The notes below the pieces were generated by a model that did no database searches, was not told the DNA's origin, and saw nothing but the letters and a program-made list of their open reading frames with translations. From Cladopsammia gracilis (taxonomy: Eukaryota > Cnidaria > Anthozoa > Scleractinia > Dendrophylliidae): 64,000 nt of DNA. The position numbers and the translations under genes are program-made. Positions 48,401 to 60,377 of the stretch are shown in pieces (within the stretch, counting starts at the first letter, position 1; every line of letters starts with the position of its first letter). The stretch lies in the NCBI GenBank assembly GCA_022457155.1, contig JAJGOT010000454.1:186001-250000 (forward strand). The letters are read 5' to 3'.

Positions 48401-51400
48401 CACTGTGGCTTGTGACTGTCTTCACCTGTCAATGGACAGACACTACTGACCGCAGAGTTAAAGTAAATGTACTTGTACAAGTCAAAGTAATTGGTGTAGT
48501 CCTCCAAGTATCTGAGAACTTGTTGATGACTTAAGAAAGATGTCCATTCTGAAGGAAATGGAAAATCAGGAAATGCCATCACCTCTTTGGGCAGATTGGT
48601 TCTAAAAAAAGGAAATCCAAAGAAATGATTTAGAATAAATAACAACTTTAGTAAAAATAGGGAGAGGAATGCCCATGGGGGGGGGGGGGGGGAGGGTACT
48701 CAGGCTTAAAAGGTTTGGGGAGGTGTGGATGAAGCCAAACCAGTGGACTACTGTACATGTATAATATCCCGGTGTAGCCAATCAATAAAAATCGGCACCA
48801 GTAAAACTCGATAAATTTTATCACTTGATTTTTTGATCTTTTGAGAATTTCGATTGGTAAGTAAACGTAAATCGGTAGAAATCGATAAAACAATTTGGTG
48901 AGTCAAATCGGTATTATCGATTTTGTTTGATTTTATCGATTTCTAACGGAAAACGTTCTTTGTTTGTTTTTGGTATAAAAATAGCTGGTATACAATGAAC
49001 AAAATGTACTTATTCAATTATTTGTAACATGAAGGAGTGATTTTCACATTTACAAGAAATACGAAATGATAAACAAAACAAGGCAAACAATAAATGCAGA
49101 AAAAATTTTACATTGTCAGCAACATAGAAATAACAAAACAGCAACTACTATTATTCACAAGTAAATATGATAGGAAATATTTTTCTAGGTCTCCTAATAA
49201 AAAGTATACTGATATGAATATATGAATATCTCCTTTTATTTTCCTTGGCCTTGGTAACATACATGTAGATCTACCACCATGATGGCTACAATTTGGCACC
49301 GAATAGATTAACAAGAATAATAATTAACAAGAACAATAACTATAATATTACAACAATAATAAACTAACAATTCACTGTTTAGATTAGCTTTAGATGGATA
49401 TGCGCTCAGCTGTAGAAAATGCACAGGCAAGTTGGAAACAAATAGCTGAAAACAGTTTTATAGTAGTGCTTGGTAAATCAACAGAAAAGCAACCATGAGA
49501 AGTTCAGAAAGTGACAGGGACATCGATGTCGCAGTCAACCGGCACAGAGAAAGCCAGTCAAAGTGAACCTGGGCAGTAAACGCTTGTGTTGAATAAAAGA
49601 CCATTGAATAAGGCAATTATAATCGATTTTAAAGACCAAAAATTCACTCGTTAAAAATCGATAACAATCGATGAAAATCAAGAAAAATCGATAAAACAAA
49701 TGAGTGTGTCATCAATTTTTACCGATTGATCGATACAATCGACATCAATCAAATCAAATTTACTGATTTTTACCGATTTATAAATAATTTACAAATCGGT
49801 ACCAATTTTTATTGATTGGCTGCATCGGGATAATTATGTGTACGGATTTCTTTGTTCATTTAACCATCTCTAATAAGAGGGAAGAGCTGTGTTTGAAAAT
49901 TTCCTTTCAAACTCTGATAAGCAGGAGCATTTAGATCTAGCAGCAGAATAACCCACCAATTACATCTCCTGCAACTGATCCAGAGTGGATGATGCATTTC
50001 AAGGAAGATATCAGTGAGAACAATAAATTATTGTTGCATTGCTGCTCATTTTCATAATCCTCCATTGGTGTAAAATAATCATTTACCATTTGGTAAACAA
50101 GACATTGCTGTATCTGGTGAGCAAAACTATATTAAAACAAGTATCTTTGCCAGCTACATTTGTAAGAGCACTTGTAATGGCCACTTATTTAGTTTTACTT
50201 AGTTTTACTTATTTTCCAGTACAGCTGTCCCTTTACATGTATGTGTGGGTTATTGGTCGGGTGGTCAGAAATGTTGTTAAAATACATGTAAATTAGAAAT
50301 AGGGCACAGGGTCCAGAGGAGCTCTACATGTATGTGATTGTATGAAGATGCTATTTTCTTCAAATTGCTATCTTGAAAGTAAACTGATTGCATTACACAA
50401 AATATCTACCGCCGGCCAAATTACTACGCTGGGGCAGATCTAGGGGGGTTCAGGGGGTTCGATCAAACCCCCTAAATTAAAACAGCAAACGTCAAAAACT
50501 TGTAAAATAAATACAGAATGGCATTTTAACTTTAAAAAATGATATTTTAAAATGTGCTGACTTGGCTACAAGGTACATGTAGTTGGTTTCCCTATGTTGC
50601 CCCTTGGATTTACTGCCACTAGCTGCTACACTGTAGGCCATGTACATGGCTATGATCTTGTTGAGGAGGACAAGGTGGGCAACAGTTCTTCACTGGTCAA
50701 GAGATGACCAACTGAGTTCTTGATGCATGCATGTCTGTGAAACTTTAATAAGGGGTAGTACCTTGACAAATCCCATTGTGTAAATTTACCCAATACAGTC
50801 TTACTCAGTTAAAAAAATAAGAAATAGAAGCAAATAAATTATTAACAGGAGCATTCAAAAACATGTCTCCTTCAACTGTTTTCTTTCAATGATTGTGATA
50901 ATCTCACTAATATGAACCAATTACTTATTTGAAGATAATTTTAGCAAATACAAATTTTGCAGCCTTCAGTTACCACAGGAGTTAACAAAAGAGGGTCTTT
51001 GGAGTATGGCTTTCGATCTCTTTCCTTTCTCCCAGTCCCTCTCTCTTTCTTACCCTCTTCTCTTCTCCCTTCCCTGTTTACACCTTCTAAGCAGGCTGAA
51101 ATATTCCATAATGGAAACTAATGACTTCCATTTGTTGCCTGCAATAATGTGCTGCACAATGCACAGTGCAGTATACACTGTATTTGCAAAATGTAAATGA
51201 CATCGACAATCATGTCACAAAAGACTGTCATTTGGTTATCAATGTGACCCATGTCTTGTTGTCAGTATATAATATAACTCTCTACATGTAACTCTTAGGT
51301 TCAGACACCTAACTTTCATGAGCCAAATTTAATTTGAATTTGGACCAACCTAAATTAACAAAAGTACGCCTGTTGATTCAGACGTCAAACTTTATATATT

Positions 51401-52796
51401 AATTAGCTATTCCACAGTCGTTCTTAACCCTTCAAGCCCTGATATCAAACTTTAAATTCTCATTTCTAGTCCCTATACATTTCCTATAGAAGTAGTGGGG
51501 AGAAATTGTTTATATATCAAGAGAACTTATCTTGTGTGATCATGTCCTTAATCCTCATGACCTTTCGGATTGATAAGCCATTGATATTACAAGGAGAAAT
51601 TTGATGCTGATCACTCTTACAAGCAATCAAGATTGTCAGCAGTTTTCAGGCGAAGTACAAAACATGGTGGAAGCTGCTAACACAAATGTCCATTACCTTA
51701 GTACATCAATGTTTCTTTTATGAAATACATGTATGATGAAGAAAGTGGTAATTAGAAGGAAGAAGAACATGCAGACTGTGTTGCATTGGGTGTACATGTA
51801 CATAATTTTTGACAAGAAGGCGAATTTATCTGATAAATGTTTTCTTTCTCACTCTGCTCCTGTTGTTGTCTCAAGCCGAAAATGCAACCCCCAAATATAC
51901 TTGTTTGTGCCGTTGTGTGAAGAAATATAAGATGGTTTAACTTCGCTGCTGTTATTAATGTTGGCTCCCCAAGCATGCTGCCATGTTGGGCTCATCTTCG
52001 GTGTAAGAACCTGTTAAATTCACAAGTGATGTAAAATAAAGAAAACAAAAGGCATAAAACAATAGAGTCAACTGGGAATGCAATACTACAAAGGTAAAAA
52101 ACAAAGGAAAAAGTCACAGATTCTTACACTGAGGTAAACCCCCATGTTGAACGTCTGATGTTTGATGTAAAAATGCTTCACAACGCATGCTCTCCAAGTG
52201 AAACTGCTTGCAAAATATATTATAATAAGTTATGCAATAGGTAATGTATGGCACATGAAAAATTTGGCGTCTCACTCAAAGCCACTTCAAAGTCAAAATA
52301 GTTAATTCCCCGGCCAAGCCAGGCGGGAAGAACGGCTGAGCTGTTCCAAATTGATCTGTTTTTACGTGTAATTGATTCAGACACCAAACTTTTGTACTTT
52401 TTAAGGTATTATGTTTGGCTCATGAAAAGTTCGGAGTCTGAACTGGATCTTGGGTAATATTATAGTTGTCTACTGCGCGTGCGCAGCAGTAAATCAAGAA
52501 ACAAAAAAAAAATAAATGATGAGCAGACATAATTTTCTGAATATTTTTCTTATAATTTCAAACGATCTGGCATTAAATAAGTTCTATCTTTACCTGAGAT
52601 TTCTGTAGATGCTGGAGTGAATGGGAAATCCACGTTCGTCTGTGCCTGTGTTTTCGTTGTAGACCCATGTTCCACCGACACGAGAAGCTTGCTCGAACAC
52701 AGAAACATCAAACACATCAAGCTGACTTGTGAGATGTCTAGCGGCCGTCAGTCCAGCAGCCCCAGCTCCGATCACACATACCCGTAGCAGTTTCAT
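42456..52796 (-). CDS. Flavin-containing monooxygenase, three exons
   Basis: This gene transfers one oxygen from O2 to nitrogen or sulfur substrates, using FAD and NADPH. Exons are 52796-52594, 48601-48326 and 43257-42456, and all junctions keep frame: AG|A gives YRNLRTNLPKE, GG|A gives VCNGHYFVPLVP. The product is 426 aa. The FAD motif GxGxxG is at residues 10-15 (VIGAGAAG), the FMO signature FSGLVMHSHDY at 176-186 and the NADPH motif GAASSG at 201-206. It is short, like plant S-oxygenating (GS-OX) types, and lacks the C-terminal membrane helix of vertebrate FMOs. Introns hold the CCCGG-ended MITE 3, a pogo-like element and tandem repeats of the exon-3 start. The substrate cannot be inferred. 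Confidence 0.85.
43303..43494 (-). repeat. FMO exon-3-start repeat (copy 3), split by a transposon
   Basis: This copy lies just upstream (in transcription sense) of the real exon 3 and repeats its acceptor and first codons (HYFVPLVPVIPGL). It then continues as the dispersed repeat seen at 1-281 and 45949-46231. The pogo-like element inserted at 43502-43503 separates it from its continuation at 45763 onward. Confidence 0.7.
43504..45760. mobile_element. Pogo/Tigger-like DNA transposon, degraded
   Basis: A 2257-bp element with ends CAGTGGAACGTCGATATAAC and the inverted GTTATATCGAGGTTCCACTG, between TA dinucleotides. The CAGT ends and TA target fit the pogo/Tigger branch of Tc1/mariner. Internal ATCGTTATATCG words repeat near both ends. 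I find no intact transposase. A frame at 43841-44077 (SVRVTGKRRNQGIGLEIPA) looks coding but I do not recognise it. An inner inverted pair (about 44029-44060 and 45316-45350) and GGGCTCGAAATTAA/TTAAGTTCGACCCC ends near 44190 and 45305 suggest a further nested element. Confidence 0.65.
45765..46480. repeat. Tandem duplication, period about 484 bp, with FMO exon-start copy
   Basis: CAAATTGTGTTTTTAAGGCA and the following GATCCCTTATTTTCACACAA at 45765-45965 recur at 46249-46445. The stretch 45949-46231 duplicates window positions 1-281 and contains a decoy of the FMO exon-3 acceptor and first codons. It lies in intron 2 of the monooxygenase gene. Confidence 0.75.
47127..47339 (-). CDS. Hypothetical small frame in FMO intron
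   Basis: A 70-codon minus-strand frame starts at an ATG and contains two related stretches (KKQSFKQRN and KKQSFEEFSSNR), with rather polar composition. It has no family that I recognise and lies inside FMO intron 2 on the same strand. It could be an unrelated small gene or chance. Confidence 0.15.
   Translation of the reverse strand: MERESFKEYSEATVGEKKQSFKQRNLASRNFVHFYQCLVMFLSKKQSFEEFSSNRVKPRDFTVKEYYITI
47745..48010 (-). repeat. Dispersed repeat, inverted copy of 12337-12600
   Basis: The reverse complement matches the plus strand at 12337-12600 over about 260 bp with moderate divergence. It includes TGCAGTTGCCTGGCAACA, AACAAAGATGGCGGACGGTA and CTTCGCGAGGTTCTG. It lies in FMO intron 2. Confidence 0.6.
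48766..49829. mobile_element. CCCGG-ended MITE 3 in FMO intron 1
   Basis: A 1064-bp element with ends ATCCCGGTGTAGCCAATCAA and the inverted TTGATTGGCTGCATCGGG-like sequence. It is flanked by ATAAT (48761-48765 and 49830-49834). Sub-terminal AAAATCGATA/TATCGATTTT words lie at about 48780-48950 and 49620-49820. The middle is unique AT-rich sequence. It belongs to the same family as 675-1546 and 36576-37234. Confidence 0.75.
49835..52593. other. FMO intron 1, no other gene recognised
   Basis: The sequence is intronic by position. Small open frames (such as 50039-50296 and 51752-51976) are unsupported. A GGGGGGTTCAGGGGGTTC phrase near 50440 resembles dispersed repeats. Confidence 0.35.
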
Positions 52797-55108
52797 CGTC
52801 CTACATATTCAAGGGAATTTCTAGAGTCGTGTATAAAACGAGAAGGCGAGAACATCCAACAGCCGGCTACGATGTGGTCATCGAGTGGTCATCTTCAATT
52901 TTTTTCTTTCTGGTCTAGGCCCCAGCGACCAAAAATATTCGGGTGGCTCTGGGGACGAGTAACATGCGCTTTTCACGTTTTCCTTCCGAGGGCAAAGAGT
53001 AGGGCAAAGAATGATTCCGCTTAATGGCATGTTTGATTTCGCAATTGTCTGTCTTGCTGGTGTGATGGTTCTCAGTGAATGACTGAGTTGGGTGTTGGGT
53101 ATTCCATTTTTTTTTTTGGGTCGGGAGGTCGGGGGAGGTACTTTATTTAACAGGTTGTTAGTAACCACAAATTGGATTGATGGAGGGAACTCAGGGGAAA
53201 ACAGGGAAAAAACAACCCAGGGAATTCGAAACAACACAGGGAAAAACCAACCCTGATGCTCAAAATAATGAGCCAGCGTCGAAATAAAAGGGGACAAATT
53301 CACCGGACACAACCGATTATAAAGTGTGGTTCAACTCCCCAGGGATTCAGTGATATTGCGTAAGGCACGTACAGTTCTAGAAGTGAAATCGAATAACTAA
53401 GACATTTTCGCGCCTTTTTTAACTGAAAAATGAACGAGAAGTTGTTGTTTATCGTTTCATAGGTTCCTCGCTCTTCCTTCCTCGCAGAGAAAGAACCCTG
53501 AAAATGAGGTTAAGCTGTGTGGAACTGAGTCGTGTGAAAATACGAGATTGTCAACTTTTTTGAGTTCGCCAATGCAACATGAGTTAGCCAAGTGAAGGCG
53601 CCTTTACTATAACAATGTGCTGATGGTCATATAACAGCAGCGTTCCTTTAGACAATCCAGTTTCAGATTTAGGTATATCCGCATTGTTTGGATTTTTATG
53701 TTAAGTGGAACAAATATCACAAAATAGATCGATCTGTTGTGTAAATAAAAAAACACCAGGCCAGGAACAATTGGTACAAGAGGAACAAAGTAGTGCTTGC
53801 AGAGACAATGGAACCTCCCTCAAAATGCTAAGAAATATCGTTGCTTGGGAGGAGAGGCCCTTGCTTCCGAGAGGTATCACATAATACACCCGGGGGCACT
53901 CCACATAAAAATTACGGGTGTGCTCGTCGTACATGTACCTTTTAGAGGTCAAAATTTTTGTAGGTTGGTACCGCTTACGGTGCTGTAATCTAAAATAATC
54001 ACTGTTAGAATTATCGTAGTACCTTTTCAGGTAGTGAACCGAAAAAATTTGACAGGAACTTTTAAAATTGGTACCTCTCAACCCCCGGGCAAATATAGTG
54101 ACTTGAATAAAAATAAGAATTTAGATAGCCTGGACAAGTGGTCGATTGAAAGCTTCAATAGTGCCTTTGTGGGTTTTTTATTACAATATCAGTACGCTAC
54201 TCCAAAAAAAAGCAGTGAAAGCACCTTCACCGCATGTAAGCTCTACGGGACCGCGAATATATCTTGTTCAGGTTAACCTCGAATTACGGCCACCAAGATA
54301 AAGGCCAACAGGGGCGTAGCGAGGTTTTTAAATAGTTGTAGGCTTTTTTTTTACGAGCGTCTAGAGGGTGCGGGGGCATGAAACCCAGGAAATTATTTTG
54401 GATGTTTACCCTCTACAACGCCATTTCCTGCATTCCTGAGATGACTCACATAAAAAAGCTCATAAAACTGTCGCCGTTTTACTTCAGTGAGATCGGAAAT
54501 ATTAAGGGTTAAAATAGTAGCGGGAACCGTAACACGTCATAAATATTCAAAATGGCGACGCGATATTCATATCCATTTTTTTTGTACACTGAAAAAATAT
54601 ATAATCAAAATTTCGACTTTATTTCCAACAATTTAACGTCAATTTGTTATGACAATGGAGGTTCCCTTTAAGTCCTTCAAGGCCTACTTGAGGTCAACAA
54701 TGAAAGAAGATCGCCTTAGTGGACTTGCGCTAATGGGTCCTCATTTTTTCAATGCACATTCATAAACATGATGTGTCTTTGAATTCGAGGACATCGTTGA
54801 CACCGGATTTTGCAGCGTCTGGAAGCAGTCGGATGGAGCTCCATTTCTAAGCTGACCTGGGCCAACAGCTCCACTTTCTCAAATGGCAACAGAAAAGGTT
54901 GCTATTAAGAATCGACATTCTTTTGAATGCAACAATAAGACAACCGTAACACGTCATAAATATTCAAAATGGTAGCGCTCGGAAAATTTAAAAGCGAAAA
55001 TTGGTGATATTCGTATCCATTTTTTTGTACACTTAAATTATATTTGCACTCGCTTTTAAAAAAAAATAAATTTAGACTTTTTTCCAACAATTTAACGTCA
55101 ACTTGTTA
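52797..55108. other. Upstream region of FMO, repeats only
   Basis: It contains another micro-copy of the FMO exon-3 start at about 53754-53806 (minus strand, HYFVPLVPIVPGL). It also has a direct repeat pair at about 54527-54660 and 54943-55110 (ACCGTAACACGTCATAAATA and TTCCAACAATTTAACGTCAA). The minus-strand frame at 52878-53312 is not recognised. No gene is called. Confidence 0.45.
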
Positions 55109-58100
55109 TAGTCAGGTCCCTTAGCATCAAGATCGTTACAGAGCTGACAAAAGCATCAAACTTGGCACAGTTGTAGCTTAAGGCATAACTAAAAATATTG
55201 GAGGGGGTGCCCAATGCAGATATTCTTTATAAGTGAATTACAGATGATTAAATGTTTGAAAATTTCACTCATTGGGCCCCCTGTGGTGCTAATATTGAAT
55301 ATTGCTAATTAATGTTTTAAATCACTCACAATGCCGTTTTTATGTGGTAAGTAACAATTTCAGTCTTATATCTATCATCATTTCTGTCGATAAATACCTT
55401 ACCAGTGGAACAAATAAACTATTTTTCGACATTTCTCTAAAACGCTAGTACCCAGTCCCACTCTTCCATTTCCCATTTCCAAGATGGCGGCGTCCTGGCA
55501 TATCTACAGAACCTGTAAGTATTTAGCCTTAAATATTCAATTATACTAAGAATTTTTTATAGTTTCATGTAGATAAAACTTATTTTTATGGTTTAGGATA
55601 ATTTTAAAGTGTCTTTACTATTTGTTTTGCCGTTTTCAAACCCACAATATTGATCGTGTGGCTTTAACGATTGTTCAAAATTTCAGAAATAATGGCATTA
55701 TCTTGGAGTCGATGTATCATCTGTCAGAAAAATACAGCAGAAGAGCTAAGGTGCCCATTAAGAGCATGTGGAGCTACGCTTGATCCCATGTCTGTTTATA
55801 GCTCGTTTCTGCAGAATGTTTCTGAGTTTAACTCACTGGATGCCCTGCCCATCAGTCTTTCTCTGCCGCTCGACATAAATGTTGATGTCTTGATTGAGAA
55901 AGAAGCTTCATGGCACAAATCATGCCATTTACAATTTAGTACATCTAAACTGAACAAAACAAAAGAAAGAGCAGCTCGCAAAAGAGAAAAGGAACAAGCA
56001 CAGCCAAAAGATGAGGAAGTCCGAGCATCGAAAACACGGAGACTGTCTTCTTACAATAAAGAGAACTGTATATTGTGTGGTCAGGGTGGCCAACTTCATG
56101 AAGTCACTACTTTCGCCACTGACGAGAAACTCCGCCGCATGATAACGGAACTTCAAGACACCACGCTCTTACCTAAAATTTCTGGAGTTGACCTCATGGC
56201 AGCTGAAGCGAAATACCATTTCAAATGCATGACAGACCTGCGAAACCGCTACAGAGGTTACATATCGAGAAAACGACAAGAATCTTGTGAAAAAGAAGAT
56301 GAGAAAATAAAGGAGTCTCAGGCCTTTACCGAGTTGATTGAATATATTGAGAGGTCTGTTGACAATGGCAAGTTACTGTTTCTGCTATCTGAGTTGCATT
56401 CAGTATATGTAAGTCGACTTGAAACCTTAGGCGTTCACAAACAAGTAAATAAAACTAGACTTAAAACCTCTTTATTGGAAAACTTCCCAGAAGCTCAAGA
56501 GCAAAATGATGGCAAAAATGTTGTCATGATATTCAAGAAAGCGATTCAGGGCATGCTTAAAGAAGCAGTTCAGCAAAGAGATTTCTCAGAGGACGCTATG
56601 ATTTTAGCTAAAGCTTCAGCAATTGTACGCAAAGACATGTTTGACCATAAAGGATTCAAATTTTCTGGAGGTTTTACGGAACACTGTCAAGAAAGGTCCG
56701 TTCCTGCTAGTCTGAAATCATTGGTATCAATGATATTAAATGGGGTAAACATTGAAAACACTGAGACACAAGAACCCCAATCATGTTTAACAGTATGCCA
56801 GACCATTCTTTTCAATGCCAAGGAACGACCAACGGCAAATTCGAAAACCAGCCAGACACGGCATACCAAAGCACGCGAACCACCTCTTCCTTTGTTCATT
56901 GGATTTAACGTGCACGCAATGACGAGGAGCAGGACACTCATAGCCAAGTTGTATCAGATGGGAATCTCGGTATCATACCAAAGGATTATGGAGTTGGAGG
57001 ACATGCTTGCTACTTCAGTTAGTGAACGCTTTGAAATGGACGGCTGTGTGGCACCTGCTTGTTTGAGAAAGGGAGTTTTTACTATCGGAGCTCTAGATAA
57101 CTTAGACCACAATCCCAGCTCAACGACGGCAACCTCTTCGTTCCATGGCACTGGCAGTAGCGTGTTTCAGTTACCAACAGAGAATAATCCAGGTGAGGAA
57201 AGGCCCCCAGTGACTTTACCTCCACAGGGAACAGGGCATTCTCTCCCAGAGGAATATGCTACTGTTAACCCTGTGGAGTTAAACACTAATAATGCAGCTG
57301 TCCCAGTGTGTGAGGTTAAGGAAGCAGTGAGTTGTATGGTTGAAGAGAAAGAAAATGAAGAACGGTGGGTGGAGCATTCGCTTGGAAAATTAGACGAAGA
57401 ATCTGTCACTTCTGGTGATATGTTGACTTGGGCAGCATATCACGCTTCAAACCAGACGGAAGAGGACCCACCTGCTTTGACTGCGCTACTTCCCCTGTTC
57501 TATGAAAAGGCGGCAACACCAGCAATGGTTAAGCATGGTATGGATGTCTTAAGACAGGCTATAACCTTTCTCAACCCGGATCAGATTCCCATCATCACCG
57601 TTGACCAGCCTCTCTTTGCGTTAGCGAAGATGGTTCAGTGGAAGTGGCCAGCCACACATGGAGAGCAAACATATGTTGTCATGCTAGGTGGCCTGCACAT
57701 CGAAATGGCACTATGGAGTATGCTTGGCGATTTGCTAGACGGATCTGGCTGGACTGTCGCCATGAGTGAAGCTGATGTGGCCTCGTCTGGTGTGGCGGAT
57801 TCCTTCTTGAAGGCAACGCATCTTACAAGAACTAGGTATGATGAAGCGCTAATAAATAAGGTAAATATACGTACATCCTTTTGGGGTGGCCATAAAGGGG
57901 GCAATGAATTGAGTATATAATTAGAGTGTTGCACAGAAGAACACCTTTGTTCTTTATTTGAGGAAAGTAATATTATTAATTTTCAGGCATGCTCATCAAG
58001 TCACCGCTCTGGCGCTTCATAAACTAAAGAGAGAGGCATTTTCCAAGTGCACTGACGAGACATCGATATCTACATGGGAGGAAGTGAGGAAGAGAAGAAG

Positions 58101-58732
58101 CCCGACGTTTCTCTTCTGGGATTCAATCATACAGTACGAGACACTCGTGTTACTCGTTATACGTGCACAACGGCAGCGTAAATTTAGCTTGTACAAGGAA
58201 GCCCTGGAAGAGCTGATACCTTTATTTTTTGCTCTCGACCACACCAACTACGCATGATGGACCCCTATCCATATTCGTGACATGAAATCTCTACCAGACA
58301 GCATCGCAAAGGAGTTTCAGAATGAAGGCCACTGGGTGTTGTCTAAAACAGGCAATACGTTTTCTGCTATCCCCTTTGACCAGGCGCATGAACAGGAAAA
58401 CAAGGTTGTCAAGAGTGTAGGTGGCGCAGTTGGCCTTACAGAGAACCCTGTAGCCTTTAGGTGAATATAGAAATCCACTATAGAAAATTATATTCTCAAT
58501 ACTGTTAATATCAAAAGTCTTTTATGAACAATGAACAATGTGTTTCATACCACAACAGAAGCGTTTCTTGAATTCTGATTGGCTGGCAGCCTTGGGTAAA
58601 TAGTACATACTACGGATTGCGTCATCAACACAGCGCACGCGCAAAAAATGCTAGGAAACTAGACAAGTTGTGCACGCGCTGTTCGGACGTTTGCTGGACT
58701 TTTCTGTATGGCATAAAACAAATGACCGCTGA

Positions 58733-58882
58733 TTTGCAGTGGTATGTCCTCTTATATACCACAAATTATGCCACTGACTGGTCAAAACATACACACTCGG
58801 CTTTGCTTAGTGAATTCACAACATTTTGACCAGTTGATGACACGATTTGCCGTGGTATATAAAAGGACATACCACGCAAATC
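58733..58882. repeat. Foldback in intron 2 of the Academ-like gene
   Basis: Inverted arms (GATTTGCAGTGGTATGTCCT to GACTGGTCAAA, and the complement) of about 55 bp flank a loop of about 40 bp containing CTCGGCTTTGCTTAG. It resembles a short MITE inserted into the intron. Confidence 0.65.
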
Positions 58883-60088
58883 GGAGGCCATTTGTTAAAC
58901 AGACGAATTTACCTTCATTTACATATACTTTATTAACTGATACTGGAGCAGAAACACTGCATCACATCAGTTTTCACTTCAAATAACATTATATTAAATT
59001 CTATAAATAATATTATTAATATTATTCAATTAAGAATAGCAATACTGAATTTCGTTTTATTTTGTTTCGTTTTCAGACGATGGATGCTTTCAGGCCCTGA
59101 GACAACGAGAATTCTGAATCAATTTAAGGAGCAATATCTGGCAGATAGTGAGGAGTCCTGTGACCGTCCAAATCATGAGATGGGACTAAGTGCACAAAAG
59201 ACGTTCAAGCAGCAAGTGAACAATCTGGTGGATGTGATTAGGAGGATGGAGAACCCTTTCCTGGATGACTTTCCAGAGCTAGTTACACTAGACAGCAGAG
59301 ATTGTATGGATGATGCTTGGAAAGACGCAGTACCAGGATTTTGTGAAGGCAGTTATCAAGGACAGGACAACCTCAATAAGCAATCCCATAAAGAAGAACA
59401 AGCTCCCCCTTTACGGAAAACAGCCCTCACGCACCAAATCCAAGCAGTCGAAGACAATCACGGCACTACAGAACAACGTCGCCCTTTTTGCACAATTGTA
59501 CATCGCAATGCAGAGTCGCGATGCTGACCTCGGGGATTTCTTCAGCCATGAAGTACAGCCATTCCCTCCCTCGTTATCAGAATTTGGTAATCTTCGTCTG
59601 CCAAGTATGAAGTCCGAGCTTCTGAAGTGCATCACCCAGCCGCAACAGCCTGACCCTCCAACTCGGTTTGACTGCAGGATCTGTGATGGTGCTGTTATTG
59701 TCCATTGTCTTCCGGTAACTGGGGCGATCACTTTCGATGACTACGCAGAGAACGTCTTCATTCCTCATATCCGCAGTCAGGGTAGCAGACGAGTGGACGT
59801 TGTTTGGGATACCTATGTCCCTGATAGCCTGAAAGAATCGACACGAGAAAAGAGAGGGAAGGGAGTGCGTCGTAAAGTTTCAGGTGGCACCAAGCTACCG
59901 CCGAACTGGATGCAGTTCCTGCGTGATTCAGTAAACAAGGAAGAACTGTTTACATTTCTGACGTCTAAGGTTGCTGCGTACAACTGGCCAGAGAGGAAGA
60001 CAGTCTATATGACATCAGGTTTTTACTATAATAACATCCTTATCGTTTCATTTATAAAATAGAAAGAAAATCAGATTCACTATATTAA

Positions 60089-60377
60089 AGGGGCTACGTC
60101 ACGAGCATGTCGCGGATTTTTGGTCAAAACGGTGCAACAATTGTTGGTATTGCGTCTAAACATTTAAAGCAACATATTACCCCAATTTTTGAAGAGAAAA
60201 CAAACCGCGACCCTTTAATATTGATTTAAAGAAAGAACTTGAAGTTTATCCTCATTTTTTCAAGTTTAAATCCATTTCCATCCGTATCATCCGTAGATCA
60301 TTATCTGTGGGTGTCCATTGATGTGAAGACAATTTTTACGTTTTAATCTTATACTAAAATAGCGTGACAGAACCCCT
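60089..60377. mobile_element. TTAA-flanked MITE in intron 3 of the Academ-like gene
   Basis: A 289-bp element with ends AGGGGCTACGTCACG and the inverted GCGTGACAGAACCCCT lies between TTAA tetranucleotides (60085-60088 and 60378-60381). The TTAA target fits piggyBac- or Kolobok-type mobility. It splits no coding sequence. Confidence 0.6.

Noticed and set aside
52878..53312. A 144-codon minus-strand frame upstream of FMO
   Set aside because: The sequence is low in recognisable features and includes poly-T-derived residues; no support beyond being open.
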